Below are positions 9,754 through 20,100 of a stretch of DNA of 21,146 nt, in pieces. Position 1 is the stretch's first letter; each line of letters begins with the position of its first letter. This DNA comes from Scenedesmus sp. ARA3. Lineage: Eukaryota > Chlorophyta > Chlorophyceae > Sphaeropleales > Scenedesmaceae. The stretch is from contig RWJK01000370.1 of the NCBI GenBank assembly GCA_004335835.1, forward strand, positions 1 to 21,146. Direction: 5' to 3'. Below the pieces are notes generated by a model. The model saw only the letters and a list, made by a program, of their open reading frames with translations. It searched no databases and was not told where the DNA came from. The translations under genes were made by a program, and so were the position numbers.

Positions 9754-11751
9754 ATGGCAAACTATCACTTGGCAGCGCTGCTTCTGGGTGCCCTGCTGCT
9801 TGCTGAAGCAGCACTGGCTGCCAGGCAGCCCCAAGATGAGCAGCAGATCCAGCTGGAAAGGAGGAAGAAGCGCAAGCACCCCTACTCCTCTCCATATGGC
9901 CTGTTCATCCAGGTGCGCACCTTTGAACTCCGTGTGATTGCTTGCGAGCATGAGCACAAGCTGTGTCAGCTTGTTCCCAAATGGCTCTGGCAGTGCACTT
10001 TTCCACACAATGGCCAGTCCTTCAGCAAATGCAGCGCGCATTGCATCACAACCAAACCACTGCTGTCGAGCACTGTTCAGTGGCAACACTACAGCAACGG
10101 ACATTTCCTAATAAAGCATTGTGCTCCAATCATCCTGCAGGAGCGCGCCTCTAAGCAGCTGCCAGGCCCTGGGCAGCATTTCAGCTTTGGTGCTGTCAAG
10201 CCTTGGGAGGACATCCTGGCAATGCTGGATGAGCAGGAGGGTGAGCCCATGTGGCAGGCACATGCGGCACAAAAGCTGCTGGGATCATGCCTCATCTTGT
10301 TACTTGTTACAAGCCTAGTGTGCATGCCAGCATACCAGGCAACCGCTGTGCGTACACATAGCGCAGCACAAGACACAACTGTCCCCCACACCTGGTGTCG
10401 GCTCACATGCAGTTAGTGTGTGCCACTAAGCAGCCTCACATTGTAAACCCCTGTTGCTGTTGCTGCTGTTGCTGCTGCTGCTGGTGATGGTGGTGCTGCT
10501 GCTGCTGCTGTGGCAGACCGCAAGCTGCTGCTGGTGGTGCGCCACGGTCAGGCCATCTCCAACTACCTGGGCGACACGCTGGGCCCTGATGAGTGGTATG
10601 CAGTGGAGGGCACCTGCCAGTACGACGACCAGAAGGGAACCATCTACAACATCTTCGATGCAGGTGCGCTACGCTGCATGTTGGTTTGGTGTGTTTTCTG
10701 TTGTCCTTGTTGACTTGTAGCCTTTCCCACACACCGCGTGTGCGCTGCTCAGCTCGTTCAGTCAATAATCTTGATGCAGTGCGCAGCAGCAATGCGTTTC
10801 TAGTTCAAGCCAGTAGGCAGGTGACGAGCCGTTTGAAACGGTTTCTGCTGACACTGGAGCTGACACGGCTGCTGCTGTTCGCCGTGCCCCATACAGACCT
10901 CACTGGGCTGGGCCAGGACCAGGCCAAGAGCCTCAACTCCATCCTAGTGGGCGGCGGCTGGTATGCCAAGATGACAGCAGACAGGCCCGCACGCTTCATC
11001 ATCAGCCCTCTCACCAGGTACAGCAGCGGGGGCCAGTGTGTGTGAATAAGTGGGAGGTTCCGAGTGTGTGGACAGTGAGTGAACAAGGGGAACGCCTGCG
11101 TGACAGCTGGATGTTCGCAGCAAAGCAGGCTTGCTGCATACACAAAAAGCAACCATGATACATCACCTGCTGTAGGCTGCGCGGCGCAGCTGCATGTTGC
11201 TTATCCCTTACCAGCATTTTCTCACTACAAGCATGAAAGGGTGCACGCTGTTCCTCATCAGCATGTGTGTGTAAACATTGAACACTGACATCTACACCTA
11301 CATTGGGTGCAGGTGCCTGCACACTGCCACACTGGCGCTGGAGGGCGTGCAGTCTAATGCAACCAACGTGGAGGAGTTTGTGCGCGAGACGCTGGGCATG
11401 GACACCTGCGATGCGCGCCGCAGCGTGAGCGACCCCAACGCCAACGCAAAGCCCAGCCCACAGGTGTGGCATAGGCTATGTTGCTGGAGTAATTACAGTT
11501 ATGCTACGGTTGCCTTGTTGACTGCTAGCTGTGTAGGCTGTGTTTGTCCGGCCCCGACGCCAACACCAACGCAGGGCCCAGCTCACAGATACGACACACA
11601 AAAAAGCAGGCAGCTCCTGCAGCAGTCAGTCTCCTGCAGCAGTCGTGTGTCGAGCTTGCATGCTTGATTGGCAGCTGTGACGGTGGTGAGCACTTCAGCT
11701 GCTGCATCAGCAGTGTGTGAGACATGCCCTGCCGCTCTGTACTGTGCGCCA

Positions 11752-11782
<31 letters not shown>

Positions 11783-12833
11783 AGGGCCCGTGTTCCTTTG
11801 ACAAGGGCCTGGCCAGCAGCTACCCGCAGTACAAGTACCGCGTGTATGACGCGCGTGATGACGCGGACCGCAGCTTTGGGCTGCTGGGTGACAGCGACCA
11901 CCTGTGGACCAAGACGGAGCGCGAGCAGCAGAAGCACCAGGTGCGCTGCACACTGGCAGCAGCAGCAGCAGCGCACAGCTTGGTGCAGCGTGAAGCCTCG
12001 CCGTGCTGCTTTCCTGTTTGCTGTTGGGAGAGTCAATCTGCATGGGTACTACTGGGAGATATGCCGTGAGCAGAGACAGCGGACATTGCCCACCCAGTGG
12101 CTCAAGGTGTCAGCGCAACAACACATATTGCAACATAACAGCACGGCTACTCCTCACATCAATTTGCCCCTGCTGCACTGTCAACTTCTGTGAACTTCAG
12201 GTAAAGCGCGCCAAGAAGTTCCTGGACATCCTGTTTGAGCATGCCCCGGAGAAGGTGGTGGTGGTGGTCACACACAGCGGCTTCACACGCAGCTTGCTGC
12301 TGGCGGTGCAGCGCGAGCCATACAGGTACGGGGCTGCTGCTGCAGCTGCATCTCATATGCGGCTCATGCGGCTGCCTTACAACCTGCCAGGATAGGCGGG
12401 GTATTACCTCATCAGAACATGCGCATGCAGTGACGTGACGCAGCTGCTTTGACTGTCAGCAATCTTGTGCCAGCTCTTGTGACGGGCTCCAGGGCGTCAA
12501 ATTCTCTGTTGCTGCTGCTGCTGCTGCAGGCCCCAGAACGCAGAGCTGGTGCCAGTCATTGTGGACAAGGCTGCACGCGTGGTTGCAGCAGCAGATGCAC
12601 ACCACGCGGCTGGCGATGCAGAGGCAGAGGCAGAGGAGGCGTGGCTAGATGCTGTACTGGCAGGCTATGAGGACATCGACCTCAATGAGGATGATAGGCC
12701 ACGCAAGGCCAGCAGCAGCAGCAGCAGCAGCAGTGCGGGCACGCAGCGCCCGGGCAGCAGCAGCAGCAGCAGCCACCCCTGCATGCTGCGCAGGCTGGTG
12801 GGGAGGCTGGCGGAGCTCTGGCGGGGCCAGTGA
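9754..12833 (+). CDS. Secreted histidine-phosphatase (phosphoglycerate-mutase-like) protein
   Basis: Eight exons: 9754-9912, 10141-10240, 10517-10663, 10897-11017, 11313-11463, 11785-11940, 12201-12325, 12530-12833. They encode 420 residues. A hydrophobic signal peptide (residues 1 to about 23) precedes a basic patch RRKKRK (36-41). The catalytic loop is VVRHGQAISN (93-102) with phospho-acceptor His96. Other family marks are SPLTRCLHTA (172-181), RETLGMDTCDARRS (200-213) and the second catalytic His303 in VVTHSGFTR. The RE-LG-CD-RR pattern is typical of plant and fungal PGM-like proteins rather than glycolytic mutase, so it is probably a phosphomonoesterase of unknown substrate in the secretory route or outside the cell. 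The tail has Ser tracts and ends LVGRLAELWRGQ. Its introns carry CTG tracts and one copy of an exon edge. The start is the first in-frame ATG before the signal peptide. Confidence 0.92.
10451..10512 (+). repeat. CTG-rich tract before phosphatase exon 3
   Basis: Interrupted CTG/TTG/GTG triplets occupy the last 60 or so bases of intron 2 and end at TGGCAG. They stand where a pyrimidine tract would be expected. Confidence 0.85.
11431..11588 (+). repeat. Copy of phosphatase exon-5 3' edge inside the next intron
   Basis: The end of exon 5 (11431-11463, gaccccaacgcc to cacag) is repeated at 11550-11588 with a 6-base insertion and a few substitutions. The copy ends cacagata, so its donor has lost GT. 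The offset is about 120 bases. Confidence 0.75.
11755..11784 (+). repeat. (CTG)9 directly joined to the exon-6 acceptor
   Basis: Nine perfect CTG units run straight into the CAG acceptor at 11782-11784 of the phosphatase gene, so the repeat forms the 3' end of intron 5. Confidence 0.95.
12512..12529 (+). repeat. (CTG)5 directly joined to the exon-8 acceptor
   Basis: Five CTG units run into the CAG acceptor at 12527-12529, the same arrangement as at 11755-11784. Confidence 0.9.
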
Positions 12834-12890
12834 GGCAGCGCTGCAGCTGCTGCTATGCAGTGCTGGGCTATGCTGCTGAAGCGCCTATGT

Positions 12891-12955
12891 TCCTGCAAGT
12901 GACATGGCTGTCCTGCAAGGTGACATGGCTGTCCTGCAGGACGGTGACATCAGCT
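12891..12955 (+). repeat. 20-24-base tandem repeat in the phosphatase 3' region
   Basis: About three imperfect units begin at 12891, 12911 and 12932, each starting tcctgca and containing gtgacat. A related piece, ttgcaggacacag, appears at about 12956 and again at about 13090. Confidence 0.75.
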
Positions 12956-13103
12956 TGCAGGACACAGCAGTGTGTGGCGCGCATCGCACTGGCTGAGCAG
13001 GTGATGTTTTGCTTTGCTACAAGGGCCCAGGCCTGGTTCCCGGCAGCAGCAGGCTTGTGGTACACAGTATTTGCATTTCAACGGCATCTTGCAGGACACA
13101 GCT

Positions 13104-13108
13104 GTAAG
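13104..13108 (+). terminator. Candidate TGTAA poly(A) signal of the phosphatase gene
   Basis: This is the first TGTAA after the stop at 12833. Three later TGTAA motifs exist before the next gene, so the assignment is weak. Confidence 0.3.
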
Positions 13109-14063
13109 TGCTGCAAAGACCAGCCAGCATCAAAGCTTTTGCAGTTCGGTCTTGAGCAACAATTGCCAGGTGTGCCCTGCAGAGACCTGTGTCGTGTTTG
13201 AGACATTGACAAAGCAAATGTTTTTGAGCTGATCATCATGCTGGTCAAAGTTGAGGCAGCTGCTCAGCATCATCTAGGCGCACAGAAACAGCGACCACAG
13301 CAACAGCTGTCGCAGTGCAGCGGTGTGGAGCATATCATCTGCTGCTCTTGTACTTCTTGATGTTGACAGCATGAACAATGGTTCTGGCGCGTGTCTTGAG
13401 AACTGCCCTCGTTATAGGTCACTTGTATAGCCGGTGTGGTGGACATTGTGGCAGTTGAAGACTGCAGGGCCCCTGGTCACCGCGCCCCTGGTGCGGCACT
13501 GTTCGAAGTGCACAGCGCGGCGTCTGACATGGCAGTGTGCCCTTATCTACTTGTTCATTGTAACATGATGATGAAGCTGCCTGCTCAGTGAGCCTGTCTT
13601 CGGCTTTCAAACATGCTCTATCCCGTTGTTCAACATCCAACCATGCTTGACTCGTCTATGGCTATTGCTGTAGCAGCAGAGACTAGTCAGCAACAGCAGT
13701 GGCAGCACATACCAGCAGAGGACTGCCCCTCTCTTGTAACTACAGAAGCGTCTTGTTCAGATCCTGCAGCGGTGTTCCTGTGGCTGCACAAATGTGCCAC
13801 CTCCTGCTGCTACTGCTGCTGCCTGCTTGACTTGTGTTGACTTCAGCGCCGTTGCACCCTACAGACGACCCCGATCCGGCTTCGATTGCTATGTAACGAT
13901 AAACGTTTACACATCTGCAACCACAGCAGTGTCGAGCTGCGTCGATGCAGTAGGTTTTGCGAGTACCTGACAGTGACCACTCCTGGCAACTTCGAGAGTC
14001 GGGCTAGTGGTGGCCACTTTCAGGCGCTTCACTTGCTGCTTAGACTGAACGTAATATAGCTGT

Positions 14064-16499
14064 ATGGGTCCAAAGGTGCAGATGGTGAGGACTGCTGCTT
14101 CTCTGCTGCTCTTCTTGATCTGTGGTCACACCAACTCGTGCGCTTTCTTTTCAAAATCAAGCTGACTCTAGCTTGTCTTCGTTTGGCTTGCAGGCTCGTT
14201 CTCGTGTGCCTGTGGCCAAAGTTCAACTGAAGTCGACTGCACACAAGGCGGTGCTGCACGTGGTAAGCTTTATTATTGACATATGAAGGATTGTGTCGTG
14301 TTAAAGCTGCTGCTACACGCTCTGGTTGCCCGCATGGCCCGCTATGTTCACCAGCCTGCTTCATCGTTGTGTTTAATGCAGGAGACTCCTGTGGAGTGCC
14401 CCCTGTGCATCGAGACGCTTGATGATACCGACAGGGACTTCTTTCCCTGCCCCTGCGGGTGAGTTCCAAGCTGTGGTTGGCAGACGACTGTCAACACAGC
14501 GACAGCACCACCTGGCGATGCCTCGCTGCCAGTTTGCTGCAGAGCCTTGGAGTTGGTGCACTGCAGGTTGACCGTTGTGTGCCCAACAACGCTGCATCTC
14601 GCTCTTGCTGCCTGTCTGTAGGTACCAGGTGTGCCTGTTCTGCTACCAGCGGTTGCAGAACGAGTACAACAACACCTGCCCGGGTTGCAGGCAGCAGTAT
14701 GGTGACGATTTGGATGCAGTCAGGCAGCACATAGAGCGCAAGCACAAGCAGCAGCAGCAGGAGGTGACTGTGGCTGCCCGCACTGCCGTGAGCAGTCATG
14801 CAGCTCATGCACATGGTGGGCATGCACACGGCCACCACAACCATGCGCATGCTGCACATCCACATGCTAGCCATGCAGTGCATGGAGGGCACGCAGGCGC
14901 TCACAGAGCGCCTGCTGGCAAGCCCGGCAGCAGCGCAGCAGCACCTATTGCCAAGCAGCGGCATGCACAGCACGTGGAGCCAGCAGCACCGTCAGCAGCA
15001 GCAGGGGCAGCAGCTAGCCACAGTCGCGGAGCCAACGAAGCAGCTGGCAGCAGCAGCCTGCCGGTGACAGCCAGCTGGGTGTCAGCTGCTGCACACACTA
15101 ATGGTGCTCCAGCGCATGTCAGTGTCTTTGACCCGCCAGCAGCAGACTTGCCGCTGCCGCCCACTACAGTAGATGAGTCAGCCTGGCCCACCCTGGGTGT
15201 GGCAGCAAGCAGCAACAACAGCAGCCAGCAGCAGCACCAGCAGCAGCAGGGCCAGCAGCAGCACAAGGAGAACGGGCTGCACCGGCGTCACAGCAGTAGC
15301 AGCTCGCTGTCATCGCTGCACAACCAGCAGCAGCATGGCCAGCAGCAGCACTCGCAGCACTCCAGCCCAGCCAGGCACGACGCAGCACGCAGCAGCTTTG
15401 AGAGCGCTAGCAGCAGCGCGCTACTGCCTGTTCATGACGGTCAGGAGCAGCAGCAGCAGCAGCAGCAGCAGTGCCAGCTGGATCGGCGTGCAAGCAGCGG
15501 CTTCACATCAGTAGAGGTGACCACAGTAGTCGCGGGCTCTCGGCACTCTGTGTGTGTGCCGGTGTCCAACCACTCCGAGGTGGCGCCGTTCCCGGAGGCA
15601 GCCACGCTGCTGGAGATGCTGCAGTCAGCAGTCAACGGCAGCAAGCTGTCCAGCACAGAGGCGGCAGTGCAGCTGGTGCAGTGCCTGCGCAAGCTGGAGG
15701 CTGACAGCCAGCACAAGCAGCAGCAGGCGTGGCTACAGCAGGCGCTAGCGAATGGCAACCAGGTGCGCAGCGGCAGGTCTGCTGGCGGCGCCGTGAGGCA
15801 TGCAAGCAGCGGCAACGGCAGGCCACCGGCAGCACCAGGAGCAGCGGCACGCGCCCCACCGCCAGGGTTTGGTGGCGCTGCGCACAGCAAGGCAGCAGGC
15901 AGCACTTATGCTCCGCAGCTGCAGCAGCCGGACCTGGCTGCGGCACGTGGCGCGCCGTACCGGCCAGGTGGTGTGGGGCAGCCATCGCTGCAGCAGCCTG
16001 GGCAGCAGCACTCGCTGCTGCTGCATCAGCAGGCGTCGGTGAGTGACCAGTATGCGTCGCAGAGCAGCATGCACAGTGTTGACAGCAACAGCAGCCTGTT
16101 CAGTCAAGGCTCCACGCTCTCGCAGTCTGCGGGGCTGTGGACAGACAATGGGCTGCCAGGAGTGGACTTTGCAGGAGTGGGCGGCCTGGGCAGTGGCATC
16201 CCTGCTGCAGTGCCTGCACGGCTGCAGATGCTCTGGGCAGGCAGCAGCGGGCAGCAGGGCAGCACACAGGCAGCTGCAGCGCCTGCTGCAGCTGCGGCTG
16301 CTGCTAGCGCGCCAGGCTATGGCGGCAGTGTCAACCCGCCACCCGGGTTTGGTGGGCTTGCAGGAAGCAGGCTGCTGAACGGCGCATACAACCCGCTGTC
16401 ATATGCGGACATGGGCGCAGCAGCATCGAGCAAGGGGGCTGCAGCAGCTGGCGCTGCTCCTCCTGGCTTCAATTTCAGTGGCCTTGACTCTGGGCTGAA

Positions 16500-16531
<32 letters not shown>

Positions 16532-16554
16532 CAATTTACAGGCCTTGGGCTTGA
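14064..16554 (+). CDS. NOT4-type C4C4 RING E3 ubiquitin ligase with low-complexity tail
   Basis: Four exons, 14064-14084, 14194-14262, 14382-14458 and 14622-16554, encode 699 residues. The RING is C36-x2-C39-x13-C53-x-C55-x4-C60-x2-C63-x11-C75-x2-C78. All eight ligands are Cys, in the CNOT4 spacing, with FFPCPCGYQVCLFCY at 50-64. NOT4 proteins are E3 ligases of the CCR4-NOT complex acting on ribosome and mRNA-decay substrates (family knowledge). Past the RING come a basic Gln linker, a His-rich run (about 115-152, some 15 His), ESAWPTLG, Gln tracts ((CAG)8 at 15448-15471; ten Gln at 16501-16530) and PPGF motifs (PPPGFGG twice, PPGFNF once) like those in plant NOT4. Unlike usual NOT4, no RRM or C3H zinc finger is visible in the long last exon, so it may be a reduced or divergent member. 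The 21-base first exon (MGPKVQM) rests on frame and splice signals only. Confidence 0.88.
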
Positions 16555-17122
16555 GAGTGCCTTGGAAGATGCACTATGTGCATATGTCGAGAAGCAGCAA
16601 GAGCCTCTTGGCATTAGTGTCTGCACAAGTGTGCTGTTGCAATAGCCACGTTCTAGCCTGTGTGTAGCGGTGAGGCCCTAGGGTGTCTGGTGGGTGCCTG
16701 TCAGGTAGCCTTGTAACTGTGGTTTCTGTTGTCTGGCTCGACACACCGTTGGGGAGCTAGCATATCAGCTCTAAACAGCTTCTTTGCGACAGTTGATCGC
16801 CTACAGAAAGCCACTGCAAGTTTCTACGAAGCCACCGGGTGTGACTTGGGTAACTTGAGAAGGTGGGATTAGATAGTGACGTCTCAGCAGGGCTTAGAGA
16901 GTGACCTGATAAAGTGGGTAGCTGCAGTCACCATTGTCCATCCTTACATCGTTGCTGCAGAGTTTCTGGCTCGGAGGAGCACTTCGCTGAGCTTTTGCCG
17001 CGACTACGAAAGCGAGCACCTTCCCGCAACCCTTCAAACGCCTCGCCCTACGAGTCAAGGCTTGAGAAGGCGCTTGAAGTGTATAGGCTTTGGCCAACCC
17101 TCTCAGCTTGAATTTCAATACG
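16555..17122. other. 3' UTR of the NOT4-like gene and promoter of the CxxC gene
   Basis: About 570 bases with the TGTAA at 16712 and otherwise no gene. An open stretch at 16876-17202 overlaps the next gene's start out of frame and has no recognisable content. I see no TATA box. Confidence 0.55.
16712..16716 (+). terminator. TGTAA poly(A) signal of the NOT4-like gene
   Basis: TGTAA lies 158 bases after the stop at 16554. It is the only good candidate before the next gene, and the distance suits a green-algal 3' UTR. Confidence 0.65.
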
Positions 17123-20100
17123 ATGGCGGCAGCTGCAATGCTGTTGTCGCTGCTGTTCCTGCAGATCAGCAGTGGGGTCCTGGCAGCAACTCCGCCAGGT
17201 GAGCACTGCCTGTGTTTGGCTTATGACGGTTGTTTATCATGCCCACGGGTTCTGTTGTTCCGAGCGAGGCAGGCATGTGCTGCCTGAGCTCCTGGCAGCA
17301 TGTTTGCGCTGGCCTGGCAGCATGCCATGCTGAGTGGGCTAGCCTGGCGCAAGGTCCAACTCCTAACAGTGGTTGCGCGCTCTGATATGTTACTTTTCGC
17401 TCTGTGCAGCTTGGGCATGCACTTCTGTGTGGAGCCCAGGTGGCCCATCCACAACAGCCTGCGCTGATGCCAGCTGCAACCCCAAGCAGGCAAACCTTGC
17501 AGGACAGGTGCTGGTGCTGTCAGTGGCCAGCATGCTGTACACACATGGAGGTGCGCAGCAGCAGCAGTCAGTATTGCGTGTGTAAGCAGTGTCAACCCTG
17601 TGCAGCAGCTTACTATACATCGCTTGCTGAGCACGCAGTTTTTGGCCAGCATGCTGACAGTACCTGCCACAGTTGCTGCACGGGTGGTGCGCAATCCCAA
17701 TGCATGTGACTGTCCTGATCACATGGGTTCAGATTGCCAGCATATTTTGCGTTACATCTGCAGGGTTCAACGCTGCCGGCAGCAACCCGGCCGACTGTTG
17801 CAAGATCTGCAAAAACACCGACCTGTGCAACGCATGGGTGTTCTGCAACCAAAGGGAGGGCTGCGGACCCAAGGGGTCATGCTCTGCTTACATCAACTCC
17901 CTCAACGCCACAGCCATGAGGCAGGATGCTAGCAGCGCTCGACTGCCAGTAATTGGCTGGGGATCGTTTGGCGGGCGCTGCAATGAAGACGGTAGGTTGC
18001 AATACTGCCCTGAGTCGGTACACCTTGGGGTGGCTGTCGCGCAGGTGTCACCAGCATTGCTGCAACTCATTCGCAGCTGGTTGGGCGTAGTTTGATTAGG
18101 TCTGGTGCAGGAGTGTGCCCTGCACATCACCTTGTGTGCCACACAGGCTGTCAACCTGTGGCGCATCTCAAAGCATGGGTGCAGCTTGAACGCATGTCAG
18201 GCCAAGATCAGGCGCTGTGCCTGCCAATGCAGGATTTGCATCAACTGCGCTAGCTTGTTGAACCTTGCATCGGCTTTCTGCCCTTGCTGCTGAGACAGGC
18301 ACCTGGCCCTTCCAAATGTGCAGCCTGAAGCAAGTCACTGATGTGAAGAATGCAGTGGTAGCGGGACAAGGTGAGCCGGGACTGTCAGCCGTTGGGGGGG
18401 CTGTGGCAACCCTCAGAATTTGCTGTGCTTCAGCCCCAAATGTGCCAAAGCATTGCACGCATGCGGAGCATGCACTGCAGCAGCAGCTCAAGACAGCAGC
18501 TTGCATGCTGGTGATGTAGAATGACGATATCAGGCTGATGTGTGGCCAACCCTGGCAAGGCCAGCAAACATTTGAAACGCAAGACATCATGTGCTGCTGT
18601 GCCCATGCTATGCCCCATGGTGATGTTGCTCACTGCAGCTGGGCCAGGCAAGGCTCAAGGGTGGATCAGTGGAGTGCTGCCTGCCAAGTCGCAGCCAGCT
18701 CAGCAGGGCTGCCCTGCAGGGCTCACAGAGGCCTCCTGCAAGGCCTGCCAGGCCACGCAGAGCCCCTCCCAGTGCTACCAGTGCGCGCTGAAGGTAACAG
18801 ATGGGTGTGACAGGGCACCATATGGATATGCATGCTTGCCAGTGAGGGAATTGGCTGTGGGTAGGGCCCTACCACAGGAGTGGTCGCTTGATTTGGCGGA
18901 GCACCACACTTCTGCAGCGTGAATGGAGTGGAGTCGACAAGCGTGAAGCTGAGAGCAAACCTGCCACAAGATTCACACTTTCTCAGGCTATAGGTGTCCT
19001 GTCTGTGCTGCCGCTCGTCGCTTTCGCTCAACAACTGCTTGCTGACTGCGCTGCAATGTCTGGCACCATCATTGCGCCTCAGGTTCAAGTGTACGGCAGC
19101 GGGGCTGCATCATGCATCGCATGCGCTAGCCTCCCGACTGCCGCCCAGCAGGACACCTGCATCAACTGCATCACCAACTTCAGCAGCAGCAGCAGCTGCA
19201 GCGGCTGCATCAGCTGGAGCAGCCCGGGGCAGCTGAATGTGTCTGCAACTGCTGCATGCTTTGACTGCGTGGCTGCTGGAGGCAAGGAGCGCATGAGCAA
19301 CTCGCCATGTGTGCAGTGCCTGAGTGTATGCCCACCACGTGAGTCACCAGCAGGGAGTGTGAAAGAGGCCATGCTGAATCATGTTCTGCTGTGCTCAGAA
19401 GCTGGTGCAGTGCTGCTCCAATTCTGTGGTGCATAGGATGCTGTCTGCATTGCACTACTACGCGCAGCAAGTGCTGCTTGCTGACAACAGGGTGACTGAG
19501 TCACTTAGTCATAACATAATCAACTGTTCTGCTTGCTTGGCTTGCTCCAAGTGATATGGACGACTTATGTACACCGTCTGCCACCGTCTGCCACTGCCAC
19601 ACTGCCACGCCCTGCCTGCAACATCTGCAGCGGCCAACATGACTGGGTGCTTCCAGTGTGCCTCCGACAAGGCCCTGTCCTCAAGTGCAGCATACGGATG
19701 CGGCAAATGCTTTGCAGCACCAAGCCAGTACAAGTCAAGCTGCATGTCTTGCTTGAAGCAGTTCAACTCAGCCAGCGCTCTGACTACAGCTGCAGCCAAC
19801 TGCGGCGGCTGTGCAACTCAATCGGTACAATCGCAGCCAGCTGCTGCTCAGCAGTGCTACAACTGCGTGGCTAAGGCGAGCGCCTCCTGTGGCGACTACT
19901 GCAGTATGATGGTGAGCGAAGAGCTGTACCACATGTACCACATGTTCAATGGTGTAGTGTGATGCTCCGTCACTGCAGCCCAGTTACTACAGGGAGCCAG
20001 GCAGGGCGCGTCCAGACTCTATGCTACATACACTTGGTCATCAGGGACAGTGCCAAATGAACTGCTGCGGGCTGTGATACTAGCTTGGTCTCCGAGCGGC

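Larger units (their letters stand above)
12834..14063. other. 3' UTR and intergenic region
   Basis: About 1.2 kb separates the phosphatase stop from the NOT4-like start, with no convincing exon on either strand. TGTAA occurs at 13104-13108, 13559-13563, 13735-13739 and 13892-13896. The first would give a 3' UTR of about 270 bases, but I cannot choose between them. A short tandem repeat lies at 12891-12955. Confidence 0.55.

Noticed and set aside
14901..15905. Minus-strand Cys/Ala-rich open frames
   Set aside because: They are antisense to the long NOT4-like last exon and arise from GCA/CAG triplets.
16876..17202. Plus-strand open frame of 108 codons
   Set aside because: It overlaps the signal-peptide exon of the next gene in another frame, has no recognisable content and no GC-rich coding style.
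18105..18293. Cys-rich open frame between CxxC-gene exons 3 and 4
   Set aside because: Its phase does not join exon 3 to the conserved TWPFQMC exon, whereas direct joining of 17991 to 18299 keeps the frame and the expected sequence.
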